64,000 nt of DNA from Puccinia triticina (taxonomy: Eukaryota > Basidiomycota > Pucciniomycetes > Pucciniales > Pucciniaceae): assembly GCF_026914185.1 (NCBI RefSeq), contig NC_070564.1:2232001-2296000 (forward strand). Reading direction: 5' to 3'. The notes below the pieces were generated by a model. It had not been told where the DNA came from. It did no database searches and worked only from the letters and a program-made list of their open reading frames with translations. The first letter of the stretch is position 1. Every line of letters starts with the position of its first letter. A program made the position numbers and the translations under genes. Shown in pieces: positions 41,092-52,854 of the stretch.

Positions 41092-44000
41092 ATGAGTAGC
41101 ACCAAGAAGAGAGTCTCGACGCGGAGGAAGCCCACCTCATCAGCCCAACCAGCATCAAAAGAAAAACTTAATGCTCCCAAAGCACTCCCCCCTGCGATCA
41201 AAGAGAAGGTCGAGAAGAGGAAGAAGAAGTCAGGCCGGAGGACGTCGATCGATGCGGATTCATCAGATCACAACGAATCGACATCCGATCACGACCATCC
41301 TAATCATAATGAAGAAAGTGGCCTGAGCGATCATCATTCCGCTTCGTCTAACGAGGACCAAGACTTCACCCCAAAATCTACCGCAAAGTCAGCAGGCAGA
41401 GGCAGAGGCAGAGGCAGAGGCAGAGGCAGAGGCGGAGGCGCTGGACGAACAGCCCCCAAATCACCCAGAGCCACGAAACCACGGCCAAGCACTTCGAAAG
41501 ATCCGAAACAAAATGCTCAAGTTGAACAAGACGGCAATGAAACCAATCAGGATAATCCAGGACGCGCTGCGATGCCTCAAGCAGAATATGAAATCAACCA
41601 AGATAATGACCTCTTCAATACGATCCGCATGGGTGCTTCTGCCATCCAACCGACCCTCGAAGATTGGATCGAAGTTTATCAAGGCTCGGGAGAAGATGAT
41701 GAAGACGCGAAGGGCCAGGCTATCTCTCAGTTGATCAACTTTATCCTACGGTGTTGCGGATGCAACTGCAGTATTGACAAGCACAAAGCATTGGATATCG
41801 ATGCAGTCACTGAGACTCTCGATACTATCCAAGAAAATTTCAAGAAAGTCCCAAGCCAAGCTTATCCTCTCATCGTCAAGTCCGGAAAGTCAGTTTCTAA
41901 GAACTTCCGCAAAAATCTGGTCAGTTTGAGCCACCAACTGCTTCTACTAGCCCAGTCAAATTCGATCCTGTATGATGATCATTTCATCCCTCTGGTTCAA
42001 GCCTATTTGGTCTCGATGAGCTCTTCGACCCTCAGATCCTTCAGACACACTTCTACTGTAATCAGTTTGTTCGGCTTCGTTAGTCCAATGTGCGAAATAC
42101 TAGTTAGTGCCAGGAAGGAATTGACTAGCCTGAGTAGAAAAGTCGAAGTCGAAGCTGCGAAAAAACATGCCGGTTCATCTAAACTCGAGCAACTAGCCGA
42201 ATGGCAGAAACGGAAAAAGCACGTGCTTCAAGAAAAAACCGCGCTTGAAAATTTTATCAGCGAGTTTTTTGATGGGTTCGTTTAGTTTATCACTCTCGAA
42301 ACTACAAGGTTATTGATTGATTTTTTCTCTCTCTTTTTCGTCACCCAGGGTTTTTGTTCACCGATATCGCGACGCAGATCCGAACATCCGGGTAGATTGT
42401 ATCCAAGCCCTCGGGCAGTGGATGGCCATGGTACCGGACTATTTCCTCGAGGGCAACTACCTACGATACATTGGATGGGTTTTAACTGACAGTGTAAGTT
42501 GGCCACCGAATGAAACCCAGAATACCCAGCTTACTCCTTTTCCCTTTGAGCCTGTTAGCACAAGGATGCCCGGAACGAAGCCTTGAGAGCTCTATGTACC
42601 CTTTATTCCAAGGAAGAGAACATCGGGGTCATGCAGCATTTCACTTCGCGTTTCAGGCCGAGACTGATAGAGATGGCAACGGGAGAGAGCGACTTCACTA
42701 CACGATGCCTGTCTATCAATATCGTGACTCAGATCGATCGGCATGGACTGTTAGATTCAAGGCAAAGGAAGCAACTTGGACGGCTGATCTATCATGAAGA
42801 TTCCAGGGTCCGAAAAGCTGCTAGCGCGTTCTTCGCTAATATGTTCGAAGAAGCCTTTGAGGCTCGAAAGACGCGCCTCGATGCCGTCACTCAATCACCG
42901 AGTAAGAGCAGAAACCCCAAACAGAAATCGCGTGCTGCTGAATTGGAAACACAAATAGCATTTAAGTGTCTAGCCCATCTGTTGATCAAGTTGGAACGAG
43001 AATCGAAATCAGACACCGCCGCAGGGGGTGACGGCCAATCGAGCAGCTCGGAAGACGAATTTGACCATGATGAAGATGACCCTCAAATCGCTGGTCAGCA
43101 CTCCGGCTCGCTGTACCAGAACGATTTGGAAAAGGGAAGAATCGATTTCGCTATTGAGGATCTTTGGCCACGAGTGGAAGTCCTACATGACTGGCAGGCT
43201 CTCTGTCAGTACCTCCTCTTGGATCACACCACGTCAACCAATCGCCCCCAGGCATCGTCCAAACCTGTTCAACCTGGCCGTAGTAGTGTCTCCTTGGCCA
43301 ACACCGACAATGACGACTCGGCTGATGAAGGATCTCAACAAGACCCAGATACAAATCTTGGAGTGATTGACGATGCCTGTCAATTGAGTGAAGCAGAGGA
43401 AAACATATTGGTCGAAGTATTCGTGGCCTCTCTTAGAAAGTTCGGTTCAACCCTGACGGCAGCAGAAACTATGAAGATGAGGAAAAGGAAGAAGAAGCGT
43501 TTGCACCCTGAAGCAACAGACGAAGAAGGGGAACCAACGGAGGATGAGGCAACCGTTTCTCGTCGCCTGCAAGAGTCCACCGAGGATGAACCGGAAAACA
43601 AGGCTGAGCTGACTCGAGTGATGATCAGCTTGTTGCCGAAGCTTTGGTCGAAATTCATGACTGATCCAGTGAAGCTGGCCGAAGTCTTCCGGATTCCCAA
43701 GCTGATGTCCCTGAACATTTATCTGGATTTGAGGATGGTATCTGTAAGTGCTATGATTGTTCTCGCTGAACCCCGGTTAGACAGTTGATATCCTCTTTCC
43801 CGACCGCAGGCATTTGAAAAGCTATGGGACACGATGATCAAACAGTATCTCAAACAACAGCATCTTGGTACCATCCAAGTGATTTCTTCTACGATTGCAC
43901 ATGTGCTGAGCGAATCCAAGTCTCTGGAGCATGTCAGCCAAGCTAAGATTGTCAAGCTCCATGGAGCTTTGCTATCAAGTCTTAAGGATCTAACGGCTAA

Positions 44001-46703
44001 TCGATCAGACATCGAGAAAGATCAATTGAGGGAGGATGAAATTGTTTCTCTCACCCTCCTGCTCACGAAGATTGCTCGTCTCTTTCGCCAGAGCGATATG
44101 TCATCAAGCATTAAAAGTACCGACTCGGATACAACAGGTTCGACCAGTCCTTATGAATTGATTAATGCTCTTGCCAAACGGGCTCATCTAGCACATCCGA
44201 CCGAAGTTAAGGTAAGAACGACATCCTGATCGAAATAGACAGTCCCACTTTCAGCGAGCGACCTGATTGATGGTTTATCTGTTCTTTCCAGCTGGTCGAG
44301 GTTGCGATGGAAATCCTTCAATTAAACTTTACTTGGACGAGCGCATCTATATATCGATTGACGCTCGCAAACGAAACATCCATCGGTGCTGATCCACCGC
44401 CAGGGCCCGAGGCTGGAGGAACTTCAGCCCTGTCGGCTAAACTGGAGTACGGGGTTATGGCCCGGGATAACTTGGTCAATCTCTTGGCTGAATACGCTAT
44501 CTCTCCAAATAGCCGCGTCAATCGGTCAATCAAGCGAGCTGTAAGTTCAGTAACCAAATATATCGGGGACGTATTCCTCGCTCCAGGGAACTCTTGGGAT
44601 CCATGGCTGACGGGGGTTCCTCCTAGGCATTTATTCATCTCTTGAACACCTATTTACTCTGTCAAGGCACTCTAATCCCAGAAGATCTGCGGTTGAGATG
44701 TACCGACGAGACCCAGGCGAAATGTGCTAGCTTCATCGAGCTCGAGATTCAAAACTTCATAGATGAGAAAAAGGATGAAAAAAATCAGATCGAAGAATAT
44801 AACGACGATGGGGAGAATCATGTGGATAGGGATGATGCTGGCACATCAAGGAATAGCAAAAAATCGAAGACAAATCCGCCTCTCAAGCCTAAACTTGCAT
44901 CGCTAGCTGATCCCACCAGTTGAGCATTTTGCCATATTCAGGACCTCCGGTAAAAAAAAACACCTCTGACTCCCTGTTTTCACCATCTTCTCCAAAAAGA
45001 ATTGAAAGTGCTCAGTGTCGAGGAACTTCACCGGATAGAAGAGTTTGATCTGTTGATCACTACCTTCGCGAAATCGATTCGATGTGGATTGATACATTTT
45101 CAGCATTCGGTAGTGATCATTCAGCATTTCACTCGGTTTACTAAAATCTTCGATATCTCCGTCGAGCTGCTCGTAGCTGCCCTCAATGACAGCGTTTCGA
45201 ATACACCAGACCAGATTGGTGTGGTGATAACATGCTTAACTGATGTGTTCAAAGTGGTACGTCATAACCTCCTATTTGCGTCCACATGTGTATAAACAAA
45301 CATAATAATGTCACAAGTTTTATATCTTTAGTCGTTTGAATTATATCTTGGGAGTGATGACTACACAGAGGAGCAGTTCATTCGCCTTTGCCGATTATTG
45401 CAGTCGGTTCTTATCCTCCGAGGTCCCCGGATGAGCTACAAAGCCCGATTCGATTCCTCATCCGCTGCCAAGTTACATCTCGATTGCATCCAATGGCTCA
45501 TCGGTAAAGCCACTGACCCCGAACCCGAACCGCCACTGATGAATAAACTAGGGGCCATGTTTAGGGGCCTGGCACTCCTGCTGATCGGCATCGACGGTCG
45601 CTCATGTCTCCAAATGTGCGCTCCCTCTTCTTCACGTTGTTTCACTTGGAACAAATTAGATTTTCGACTAGCACAGAAATTTAAAGCTGATCGTCTTTTT
45701 GGGGTTTCAGAAAAGCCGAAACTGAGCGTCTGATCGAAGAACGTGAACTTTCGATACCAACGTCCAAGTCCTGGGATCCTTATCAACTTTACATGAAACG
45801 GTTAATATCCGCGATGGCCAAAGATCCAAGTAAGGCTTTTTTCGATGCTATGTCATCTTCCGCACTCTTAGTGACAGCCAAACTTTTTTTTCTTCAGATA
45901 TTAAGCGTGCGGCAAGGCTTGCGTTAGAGAAACGGAGTGCTAATATAGACCCGGCTGGGGAAGATGGCGCTGTAAACGGAACCAGTCGCCGTCAGTTAGC
46001 TGTTAATGATGATGGAGATGAAGCCGAGATGGGTCCGCCAAAAGCAGTGACTGGCAAGACGAAACGGAAGTCTCAGCCTCGGCCTCGGCCGAAGAAACTC
46101 AAGGCGAAGGCGCGAGAGGAGAGTTCGGAATCGAGTGACGAACGAGCCCCGCAAATAACGCGGGGGAAAGGAAGGGCTGAGAAATCAGCGGAACGGCCCA
46201 GACGGCTGCGGTCTCGCTCGCCTGTGTCGTCCCGTGTGCCTAGCTCGGCGGTCTCGCGCAACCGCCGGGAATCGTCGGTGGTGTCGGTGGTGATTCCGAT
46301 GATCTCGAAGCGGAAAAGACTGCTCTCGGAGCATCGACCCCAGCCCAGCGAGTCTGGCTCGACGCCCGGCGGGTCCTCCCACAAACGCATGCGTCTCTCC
46401 GCGGTGGTGATCGAGAAGATGCCCGACCAAGAGCGCAGGAAGTCCCGCAACCAAGGCGTCCACTCCTCTCACGAGCCCAGTCTTCCCCTCTCCTCCTCCT
46501 CCCGCGCCCCCCTCGAATCACTCCCATCCGGGAGAAGCTTCAGGCCCTCCTCGCCCCTCGATCGTCTTCCTGCTTCCGACCACCAGCCTCGCAACTCCAC
46601 CCCGCGTGATTCTACTCCCCGCCCTCCCAATTCCAGCCCTTCCGGATCAGAAATGAGTCTTGCTGCCGTCAAACGTCAATCCCGTCGCCAACTTCAAAAA
46701 TAG
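41092..46703 (+). CDS. Cohesin subunit SCC3/STAG
   Basis: Ten exons fit in phase: 41092-42275, 42349-42493, 42559-43743, 43810-44211, 44292-44540, 44627-44918, 45000-45256, 45332-45615, 45711-45829, 45898-46703, about 1,640 residues. The N-terminal ~180 residues are disordered, with a GRGRGRGRGR stretch. The STAG domain follows (TLEDWIEVY, CCGCNCSIDK), then the stromalin conserved domain (FVHRYRDADPNIRVDCIQAL, LGQWM, YLRYIGWVLTD, HKDARNEALRAL). The remainder is HEAT-like helices broken by acidic linkers. The C-terminal ~220 residues are basic and Ser/Pro/Arg-rich. The protein binds the kleisin subunit and DNA in the nucleus to hold sister chromatids together. It is longer than yeast Scc3 mainly through the tails. 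The donor GTTGAG at 44919 is the least certain splice. Confidence 0.9.
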
Positions 46704-47337
46704 ATGGCATTTCTCCTCTTTCTCCTCTTCCTCGGAGGATTTCGGACTGATGTGCATACCAGTACGAGCTTCTGCTCTTCCTTCTGTCACCTCGAAGTTG
46801 CTCTTGCTCTCTCACATTATCCCATTAGAATCACAGGACTTCTTCCTATATAGCTATAAATATTTAGGCCTTATATTATTCTTTCTCTCTGTGCCTAGAT
46901 GTGTGATCACTGCTCTACCATATACATGTTGAATAATTCTTTTCATCTCTATTATATCACATTAATTCAATGAAAAGCTTGTCAAGTTATTATGTTTTGC
47001 ATTGACCAATGAAACATTTAAAGTAGACTAAATCAATCCTTACTGCCGACCATTATTCTTTTGTCTTTTAAAAACAGGTTTCGTTATATGTATCGTTAAT
47101 ATCAAGAATGATGTATCCTTCATCTTTTGTCATCAGGATAATACATCAAAGGGACATGAGATGGGTGCAAACTAAGGCCAGATTCTTGACACAGAGCTAA
47201 GTGCGCAATACTTCCTCGACAAAGTACCCACGTGCAAACTGAACTTCTTGGACAGTTCATCTAGAGTCTGCTTACGGTTTACTTGATCGATAAATGATTA
47301 GTGTTACTTCGGTAAACAGACGGCCAGGTTAAACTAC
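46704..47337. other. 3' flank of SCC3, no gene recognised
   Basis: AT-rich sequence; a polyadenylation region is likely but no single signal is convincing. Confidence 0.4.
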
Positions 47338-47452
47338 TAGCCTAACTGAGCCTCTTGAACGGAGGGGGGGACACCCGCGTCCCGAAGGGACTCTCCTTAG
47401 GAGACCCAGGCTGTACCAGGGCCCTCCAATGTGGGGGACTTGTGTTAAGTTA
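47338..47452. mobile_element. 115-bp MITE with 11-bp target duplication
   Basis: GGTTAAACTAC is repeated directly at 47327-47337 and 47453-47463. The ends TAGCCTAAC and, reversed, TAACTTAAC are inverted. A duplication of 9-11 bp points to the Mutator superfamily. Confidence 0.6.
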
Positions 47453-47693
47453 GGTTAAACTACGATCTAGAGATACAAGACAAATATGGCAGATCATATC
47501 TAGAAGAAGAAAGGGGGGTTCGCTCCAGGATTGTTGGAGAGGATATCTACATAGAACTAACGGAGTACGTTTCTTGGGAGGAACACCGGTGTCAATCCCT
47601 TTTTTCTTTGGGCTCTCATAATACAATCTAAAAATTGGTCAACATTGCCTAACGTTGGCTGGCAAGTGCTAGAGAAAGAAATGCCGAAGCTCT

Positions 47694-48335
47694 TCATAAG
47701 TTGTTGCGGAATCGTTGAAAAGGTGAGATTCGATTGGAGCGCTCCTGGATAAGTTTCTTTGCGGCTATGCAGTCACTTTCGCTTTGCTTAGCTTTGGCGA
47801 GGTCGCGAGTAGCGTGAGCGATTTTATCAGAGCGTGACGGAACGGGCACGGGTGGAAGTATGCGGCTGCGTTTCCTCGGGTGACGGATTTTGGTGGAGGA
47901 TTCAAGCTTGGGGACCAGGGGATGGTAGTGGTCAGGGGTACTCAAAGGGAGTTGCTGGGCGGCGATGGACGGCGGGGTAGTTGGGGCGGGCGAGGGAGCA
48001 CAGAGTAAGACGGGCTCGATCGGAGCTGACGAGTCTGGGGGCCCTCTACCCATCGAGAGTCGGGCTTTCTTGAGCCGGCGACAGGCCTCAATGAGCTCCG
48101 GAAACCAGCGCTCCTCGGCGAGCTCGGCGGGACGGGTGAGCCGTATGATCGCATGTGTCGCTGAGGGGAGTCGGACTAGGGCGACCAAGCTCGCCTCCGG
48201 GAACAGTAGCGTCTGATCGGCCCGGATAGACGCGATGAACGCCTGAAGGGCCAGGGAACTTGCATAGACTGGTAGGCCGTCCAATCGGACGAAAACTTCC
48301 TCGAACGGCTTCCGGCTGGATCCCCGGAAGTCCAT
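47694..48335 (-). CDS. Unrecognised protein, 213 residues
   Basis: An open frame from ATG 48335 (MDFRGSSRKPFEEV) to TGA. The frame also stays open upstream to 48509, but 48335 gives the first Met followed by well-ordered sequence. The N-terminal ~95 residues alternate hydrophobic and charged (FVRLDGLPVYAS, LVALVRLPSATHAIIRL) and could form an alpha/beta domain. The rest is Pro/Ser-rich, then a basic stretch (RHPRKRSR) and a Lys/Arg-rich helix, so a nuclear location is possible. I do not recognise a family. It is divergent from the phosphatase gene starting at 48553, so the two may share a promoter of about 220 bp. No intron is needed. Confidence 0.55.
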   Translation of the reverse strand: MDFRGSSRKPFEEVFVRLDGLPVYASSLALQAFIASIRADQTLLFPEASLVALVRLPSATHAIIRLTRPAELAEERWFPELIEACRRLKKARLSMGRGPPDSSAPIEPVLLCAPSPAPTTPPSIAAQQLPLSTPDHYHPLVPKLESSTKIRHPRKRSRILPPVPVPSRSDKIAHATRDLAKAKQSESDCIAAKKLIQERSNRISPFQRFRNNL

Positions 48336-48552
48336 TGTTGACTGTGCTGCCGTGTTCCCTTGTTGTCGATTAATTCGGCTCGTCGCAAATATCCATGCAC
48401 TGCAGCCAGGTCGCCGCGCGGAATCCGAGGCAGCAAGCATGGGATTACAGATGCGCCAAGACCAGGGACCTCCATAACCCCATACACGGGGCCACCAAGA
48501 ATCACACAATACAACTCAAGGCTCTTCACTCCGGCCTCTCTTGGTTTCTACG
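48336..48552. promoter_or_regulatory. Divergent promoter region
   Basis: 217 bp lie between the two divergent start codons. No specific element is claimed. Confidence 0.4.
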
Positions 48553-50123
48553 ATGTTGGCCATCTTATATCGTCAGAAGAGGCTGCTCCTACTCGTACTC
48601 TGCCTGGTGCTGACCTACAAATATTTCCATCGAGACTCAAGCAGGAGCGCAGCACCGAAGAAGACCAGTCGGTCGGGGAACCATCAGAGCCAAGACCGGG
48701 CGCCCTCATCATCATCATCATCATCATCATCCAAGAAGTTCTCCAGCCGGGTCGTAGCCGTAGGCGATCTGCACGGAGATTTGGAGCATGCCACCCGTGT
48801 GCTTAGGATGGCTGGTCTGGTCGACTTGAGGAACCAATGGATCGGCGGCGCATCAGTGTTAGTCCAGACGGGGGACATCGTCGACAGAGGCAAGGATACA
48901 ATCCTGTTGTATAAAGTGAGCACGTATTCTACCCTCTAATAAGAAATAAACATCTTCTCAATGCTCACTTGCCCTGCTTCTTCCTTCTGCAGTGGATGGA
49001 TGCATTACGGACGGAAGCCCAACTCGCTGGTGGAGCAGTAGTGAGCCTACTGGGGAATCATGAAGTTAGTTGACCCGATCGTTCGCAAGAGCCGTCAATA
49101 TCACTCCGAACCCACTACCTCCCCTCCCCACAAGAATAAAACTCACCTTGGATACCCGACTGTAATCATGATTCACCCATCGTTTTTTTTCTGGAGATTG
49201 ATTTTTATATGAGTACAATTGACTGATGATCGGGGCGGATGACAGTACATGAACGCGCTAGGAGATTGGAGATATGTGACGAAGGAAGATATCGAGACAT
49301 TTGGAAGTGCTGAGAGCCGACGAAAGGTGATGTCTACGCAGGGATGGATCGGGAAGAGCTGGATAGCGAACTACTCGGTAACGGCGAGGGTACCGTATCC
49401 TCTCGGCTTTGGAGATTTACCAATGGTCTCATCCGAGACATCGACGACTCGGCGGTTCACCGAGAGCTTCGAGCCGGCGGAGGAGCGCGCGCTGGACCCG
49501 TTCCTCGACGCCGCTACCGTCTTCGTCCACGGCGGGATCACACCCGAGTATGCGGCCGTGGGCGTCTCGGAGATCAACCGGATCGGCCAGTCCCTCCTCC
49601 ATCGCGCCCTCGACGGCCAGATTCCCTACCACCATCTGCCCCCTCACACTCCTGCCGAAGAAGCGCAACTTTACGCCGAACATGGCCCGCTTTGGGAACG
49701 CTCCTACGCACTCGAGGATGACGAAGCCATCATCTGTAGGCAGATCGAGAAGGCTACTGAACGCCTCCACGTTAGAAGGATGGTCATGGGCCATACTCCT
49801 CAATTCAAAGGGATCACTAGCAGGTGTGGGGGCAAGATTTTATTGATAGATACAGGTATACCATCCTTCCTCCCCCCCTCTCTACACACCACTTTGTAGT
49901 GTATGTACTCATTGTCTCCCATGGTGGTATGCTAGGTATTTCATCGGCTTATGGTGGCCCTCTGACCGCTCTCGAAATCAACTACGCGCTCACTCCCATC
50001 AAACATAACTCTACTTGGTCTTCCTGGAACGAAGTCGAGTCTGTCTTTGCACTCCAAGAACTCAAGTCCAAGAAACAGTTGGCTGGCTTCCAGCGAGTCG
50101 TTAACTTGACTCGACATGATTGA
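48553..50123 (+). CDS. Shewanella-like calcineurin-type metallophosphatase, membrane anchored
   Basis: Exons 48553-48915, 48993-49064, 49246-49855, 49936-50123 give about 410 residues. The N-terminus (RQKRLLLLVLCLVLTYKYF) is a signal anchor, followed by a Ser-rich linker coded by a TCA repeat. The phosphatase motifs are in order: VVAVGDLHGD, QTGDIVDRG, LLGNHE (at the second splice), then FVHGGITPEY and MVMGHTPQ. These residues bind the two metal ions in the PPP/MPP fold. The fold order and HGGI place it with SLP-type phosphatases, which act on phosphotyrosine or phosphoserine in the secretory pathway or an organelle lumen; the substrate is unknown. It is divergent from the ORF at 47694. A MITE begins 41 bp after the stop. 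Confidence 0.88.
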
Positions 50124-50164
50124 AAAAAAATAATCATCTCCTGCTTGAACTCTATCATCCCCCG

Positions 50165-50380
50165 CACTACAAGAAAAAGTCAAGCAAGTGCCACCAGTTG
50201 AAATGCAAGAACTCTAAGGAATCTGTTATGGAACTTAAACCTTTGTCATAGGTTGCCTTTGGCCAAGCTTCAATGCAGTGCAAAAAAACTGATGCTTGCT
50301 TGAGCAGAGCTAGAATGGAATTTACACAGGAGTATGTTGCATGTCAACTGGTGGCACTTGCTTGGCTTTTTCTTCTAGTG
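50165..50380. mobile_element. CACTA-derived MITE, 216 bp
   Basis: Inverted ends CACTACAAGAAAAAGTCAAG and, reversed, CACTAGAAGAAAAAGCCAAG, then CAAGTGCCACCAGTTGA on both. The flanking trinucleotides CCG and CTG differ by one base. An internal segment of about 105 bp (with TTTGTCATAGGTTGCCTTTG) matches the minus strand of 23585-23690 in element K, so this is a deletion derivative of that family. Confidence 0.78.
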
Positions 50381-50627
50381 CTGCCCATGTTTCTTTCCTC
50401 ACATTTCCTGCTTGTTTCTTGTTTCTCGTTGTTTTTAGTTTGGATCTCCCATTTAGAGATGGCTCTGTTGCACCTGGGTACCCACAGCCTGTTTTGACTG
50501 AATCCAGACATCCCCATCTGCATCTGCACTTGTTGGTGGGTCCAAGCCGTCTCTGCTATTTCTCTTAGCACACGTTTCTGGATAATCCCTAGCTGTTTCA
50601 TGCTGCATTAGCTAGGTCTTATCCGTA

Positions 50628-50715
50628 GGTCCTTGTGGTCCCTACCTTTACTGTAGGTTTTCACTAGGGCCGGTGTTTGGGTCTTGGCGGAGAGCCTCAC
50701 CTAGAAACCGTGTAG
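50628..50715 (+). repeat. SINE-like dispersed repeat, copy 2
   Basis: Matches the minus strand of 36680-36775 (GTAGGTTTTCACTAGGGCC, then GTGTTTGGGTCTTGGCGGAG). Confidence 0.45.
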
Positions 50716-51239
50716 GTAACTATGACACCTTGCAAAGCCTCAGACCATGGGTGGAAACCCTGTGCCTGAGGCCCAGTGGCGGGTGAGTATTTCTCCTCCT
50801 GGGGCAGAGAGAAATAGGCACTGCCATCATGGCAGCTGAGAAGATAGGGGCTAGCGCTACACCACACGGCAGGTGCCTGCTAGTCCCCCTGGAAAACCAC
50901 ACAATCTTTTTCCCCCAAACATGAGGGCCGGCGGGTGGTCTGAAAAAGGTGCGGTGCTGGGGAGGAAAACCCGCAGGAGACGGAGATGGGGGAAGCTGTG
51001 ATTTGAGGAGCAGTAAGGATGAGGTGACGCAATGATGGGGAAACTCAGGATAGGGGGTGGGAGGGGGCTGGTACTTTAGGTGACTGGAAACTCCCCAACA
51101 ACTGAGCTTGGTCCCTTCAACTCAAGTCAAACCTCCCCTGATTCCCCCCCAGTCTAGCCTGGCTCCACAGCTTGCGTTCTTGGACCTTGGTGACCTCCCC
51201 TAGCGGTCCGGTCACTGTCCATACCCGTTGGCCTGCGCG

Positions 51240-51900
51240 GATACCCGCGGATACCTGCCCCTTGAAACTCACTTTGGCGACCGGAAGGGACCCCTTTTGG
51301 GACCTTGGCGACCAGAAGGAAGCCCTTCTGATTGCAATAGGACCTCTGCAAGGTTTCCTTCTGGTTGCCAAGTGAATCTTGGCCACCAGGAGGTTTCCTT
51401 CTGGTTGCTGAGTGAACTTCAGCCACCAGGAGGTTTCCCTCTGGTCACCAAGGTAACTCCGGCCCCCAGGAGGTTCAACCCTTCTATTTGCCAAGCCAAC
51501 TTCAGCAACAAGGAGGTTGTCTTCTGGGCGCCAAGGTTAATTTGGCAACCAGGAGGTTGCCTTCTGGTCAAACCTCTGCAATCAGGAGGCTACCTGCTGG
51601 TTGTGCGTTGAGGTTATTTAACCTCTGCAACCAGGATAATTTTCTCTTGGTAGCCAAGATTTTATAACCTTTGTGACCAGAATATTCTCCTCCTGGTCGC
51701 TGAGGTTTTTTGACCTCAGGCTCTGCAACCAGGAGGATTTTTTCCTTCTGGCCGCCAAGCTGCAGTCCCAGCGACCGGAAGGAATCCATCCTGCCATGGT
51801 CAATGAGGTTGTGTGTCCTTGGAAGCCAGGTGGGTTTTTCTAGCTGCCAAGGCTGTAAAACCTTGGCAACCGGAAGGGATCAGGCCTTTTGTTCAAAGAG
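51240..51900. repeat. CAACCAGGAGGTTGCCTTCTGG palindromic array in F
   Basis: Units of about 30 bp such as GGCAACCAGGAGGTTTCC and TTCTGGTTGCCAAG alternate, each nearly palindromic. Long open frames through it on both strands are artefacts of the repeat. Confidence 0.7.
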
Positions 51901-52626
51901 GTGGGTGGGTGCGGATTGAATTACACGGGTACCCGCCGGCTTTTTCCCAGAATCTCTGGCATCCACACCCATTGGCGGTGTGGTGAAAAAAAGAGGTCAC
52001 TGCGTAGAAATTTCAGGATCTCCGCTGCTCCAAGATGTTTCCCGGGTAAAGTTGGGTGATCTGGAAAACTCCGTTCCGCTCTGCAAGTACGTGTAGGGGT
52101 GCAATGATCAAAGAGCCAGTAAGTTAATGTATACATAACCACAAAACACACAGAAAATCCGCAATAAACACTGTGAAATCCACCATAAAGTACACAAAAT
52201 ATAAACTCTGCAAGTATAACATCTCCACCGTAAAGAGTCCGTACCAGAGTAACCAGAGTAACAAGAAGTCTAGAATCCGTAAAGAAAAACAAACATGAGA
52301 TGATGGATGAATGGGGATAAAACTCCCCACACCCTCCTTCATACAAAAGGAAAAACAAAATCATGAGAAAGAAACCATCCTCCTCCGCCCGCCATCCGCC
52401 AAGCCCTGCTCCCACAAGCACACACGTCATCCGCTCATTCCGCTCTCACACGGGTCTTCTGTCAACATTGCCACACGTCATTGCCCACCGTCGGACTCCT
52501 CTTGCCTTTGCTTCCTCACCCCTGTCTAGCCTTCAATGCCAGGACCTACACGCTGCCTCCGCCCCAGCTATGCCCGCTGACGTAGTCTGCTTTGGCTGCC
52601 ACGGCTTCCCCCAGTCACAGCCTATA

Positions 52627-52854
52627 CTAGGGGGATTCAAAGTTGGCCATGTACGACTTGCATGCACTTTTGCAAGTTGGTGTTCAAGGCTTTTATTGAA
52701 CACCAAATTTCAAAAAAACATTCAAGCAGGCTTAGGGAGTGTAGTACAGTGTGGCTTGCATGCACTTTTGCAACTCAGTGTTCAAGAATGAACTTGAACA
52801 CCCGCTTTCAAAAGTGCATGCAAGTAGCATCTGGCCAACTTTGAAACCCCCTAC
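52627..52854. mobile_element. TA-target MITE with TAGGGGG ends, 228 bp, nested in F
   Basis: The left end CTAGGGGGATTCAAAGTTGG and the reversed right end GTAGGGGGTTTCAAAGTTGG are inverted; TA is duplicated at 52625-52626 and 52855-52856. The interior repeats GACTTGCATGCACTTTTGCA and its complement. Confidence 0.75.

Noticed and set aside
46073..46527. Three long open frames antisense to the SCC3 C-terminal exon
   Set aside because: They are mirror frames of a Ser/Arg/Pro-rich coding region and have no domain of their own.
48708..48732. TCA repeat as a separate microsatellite feature
   Set aside because: It is coding, giving the Ser-rich linker of the phosphatase.
51117..51803. Several open frames of 60-127 codons on both strands
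   Set aside because: All are products of the CAACCAGGAGGTT array, with repeated peptide units and no domain.
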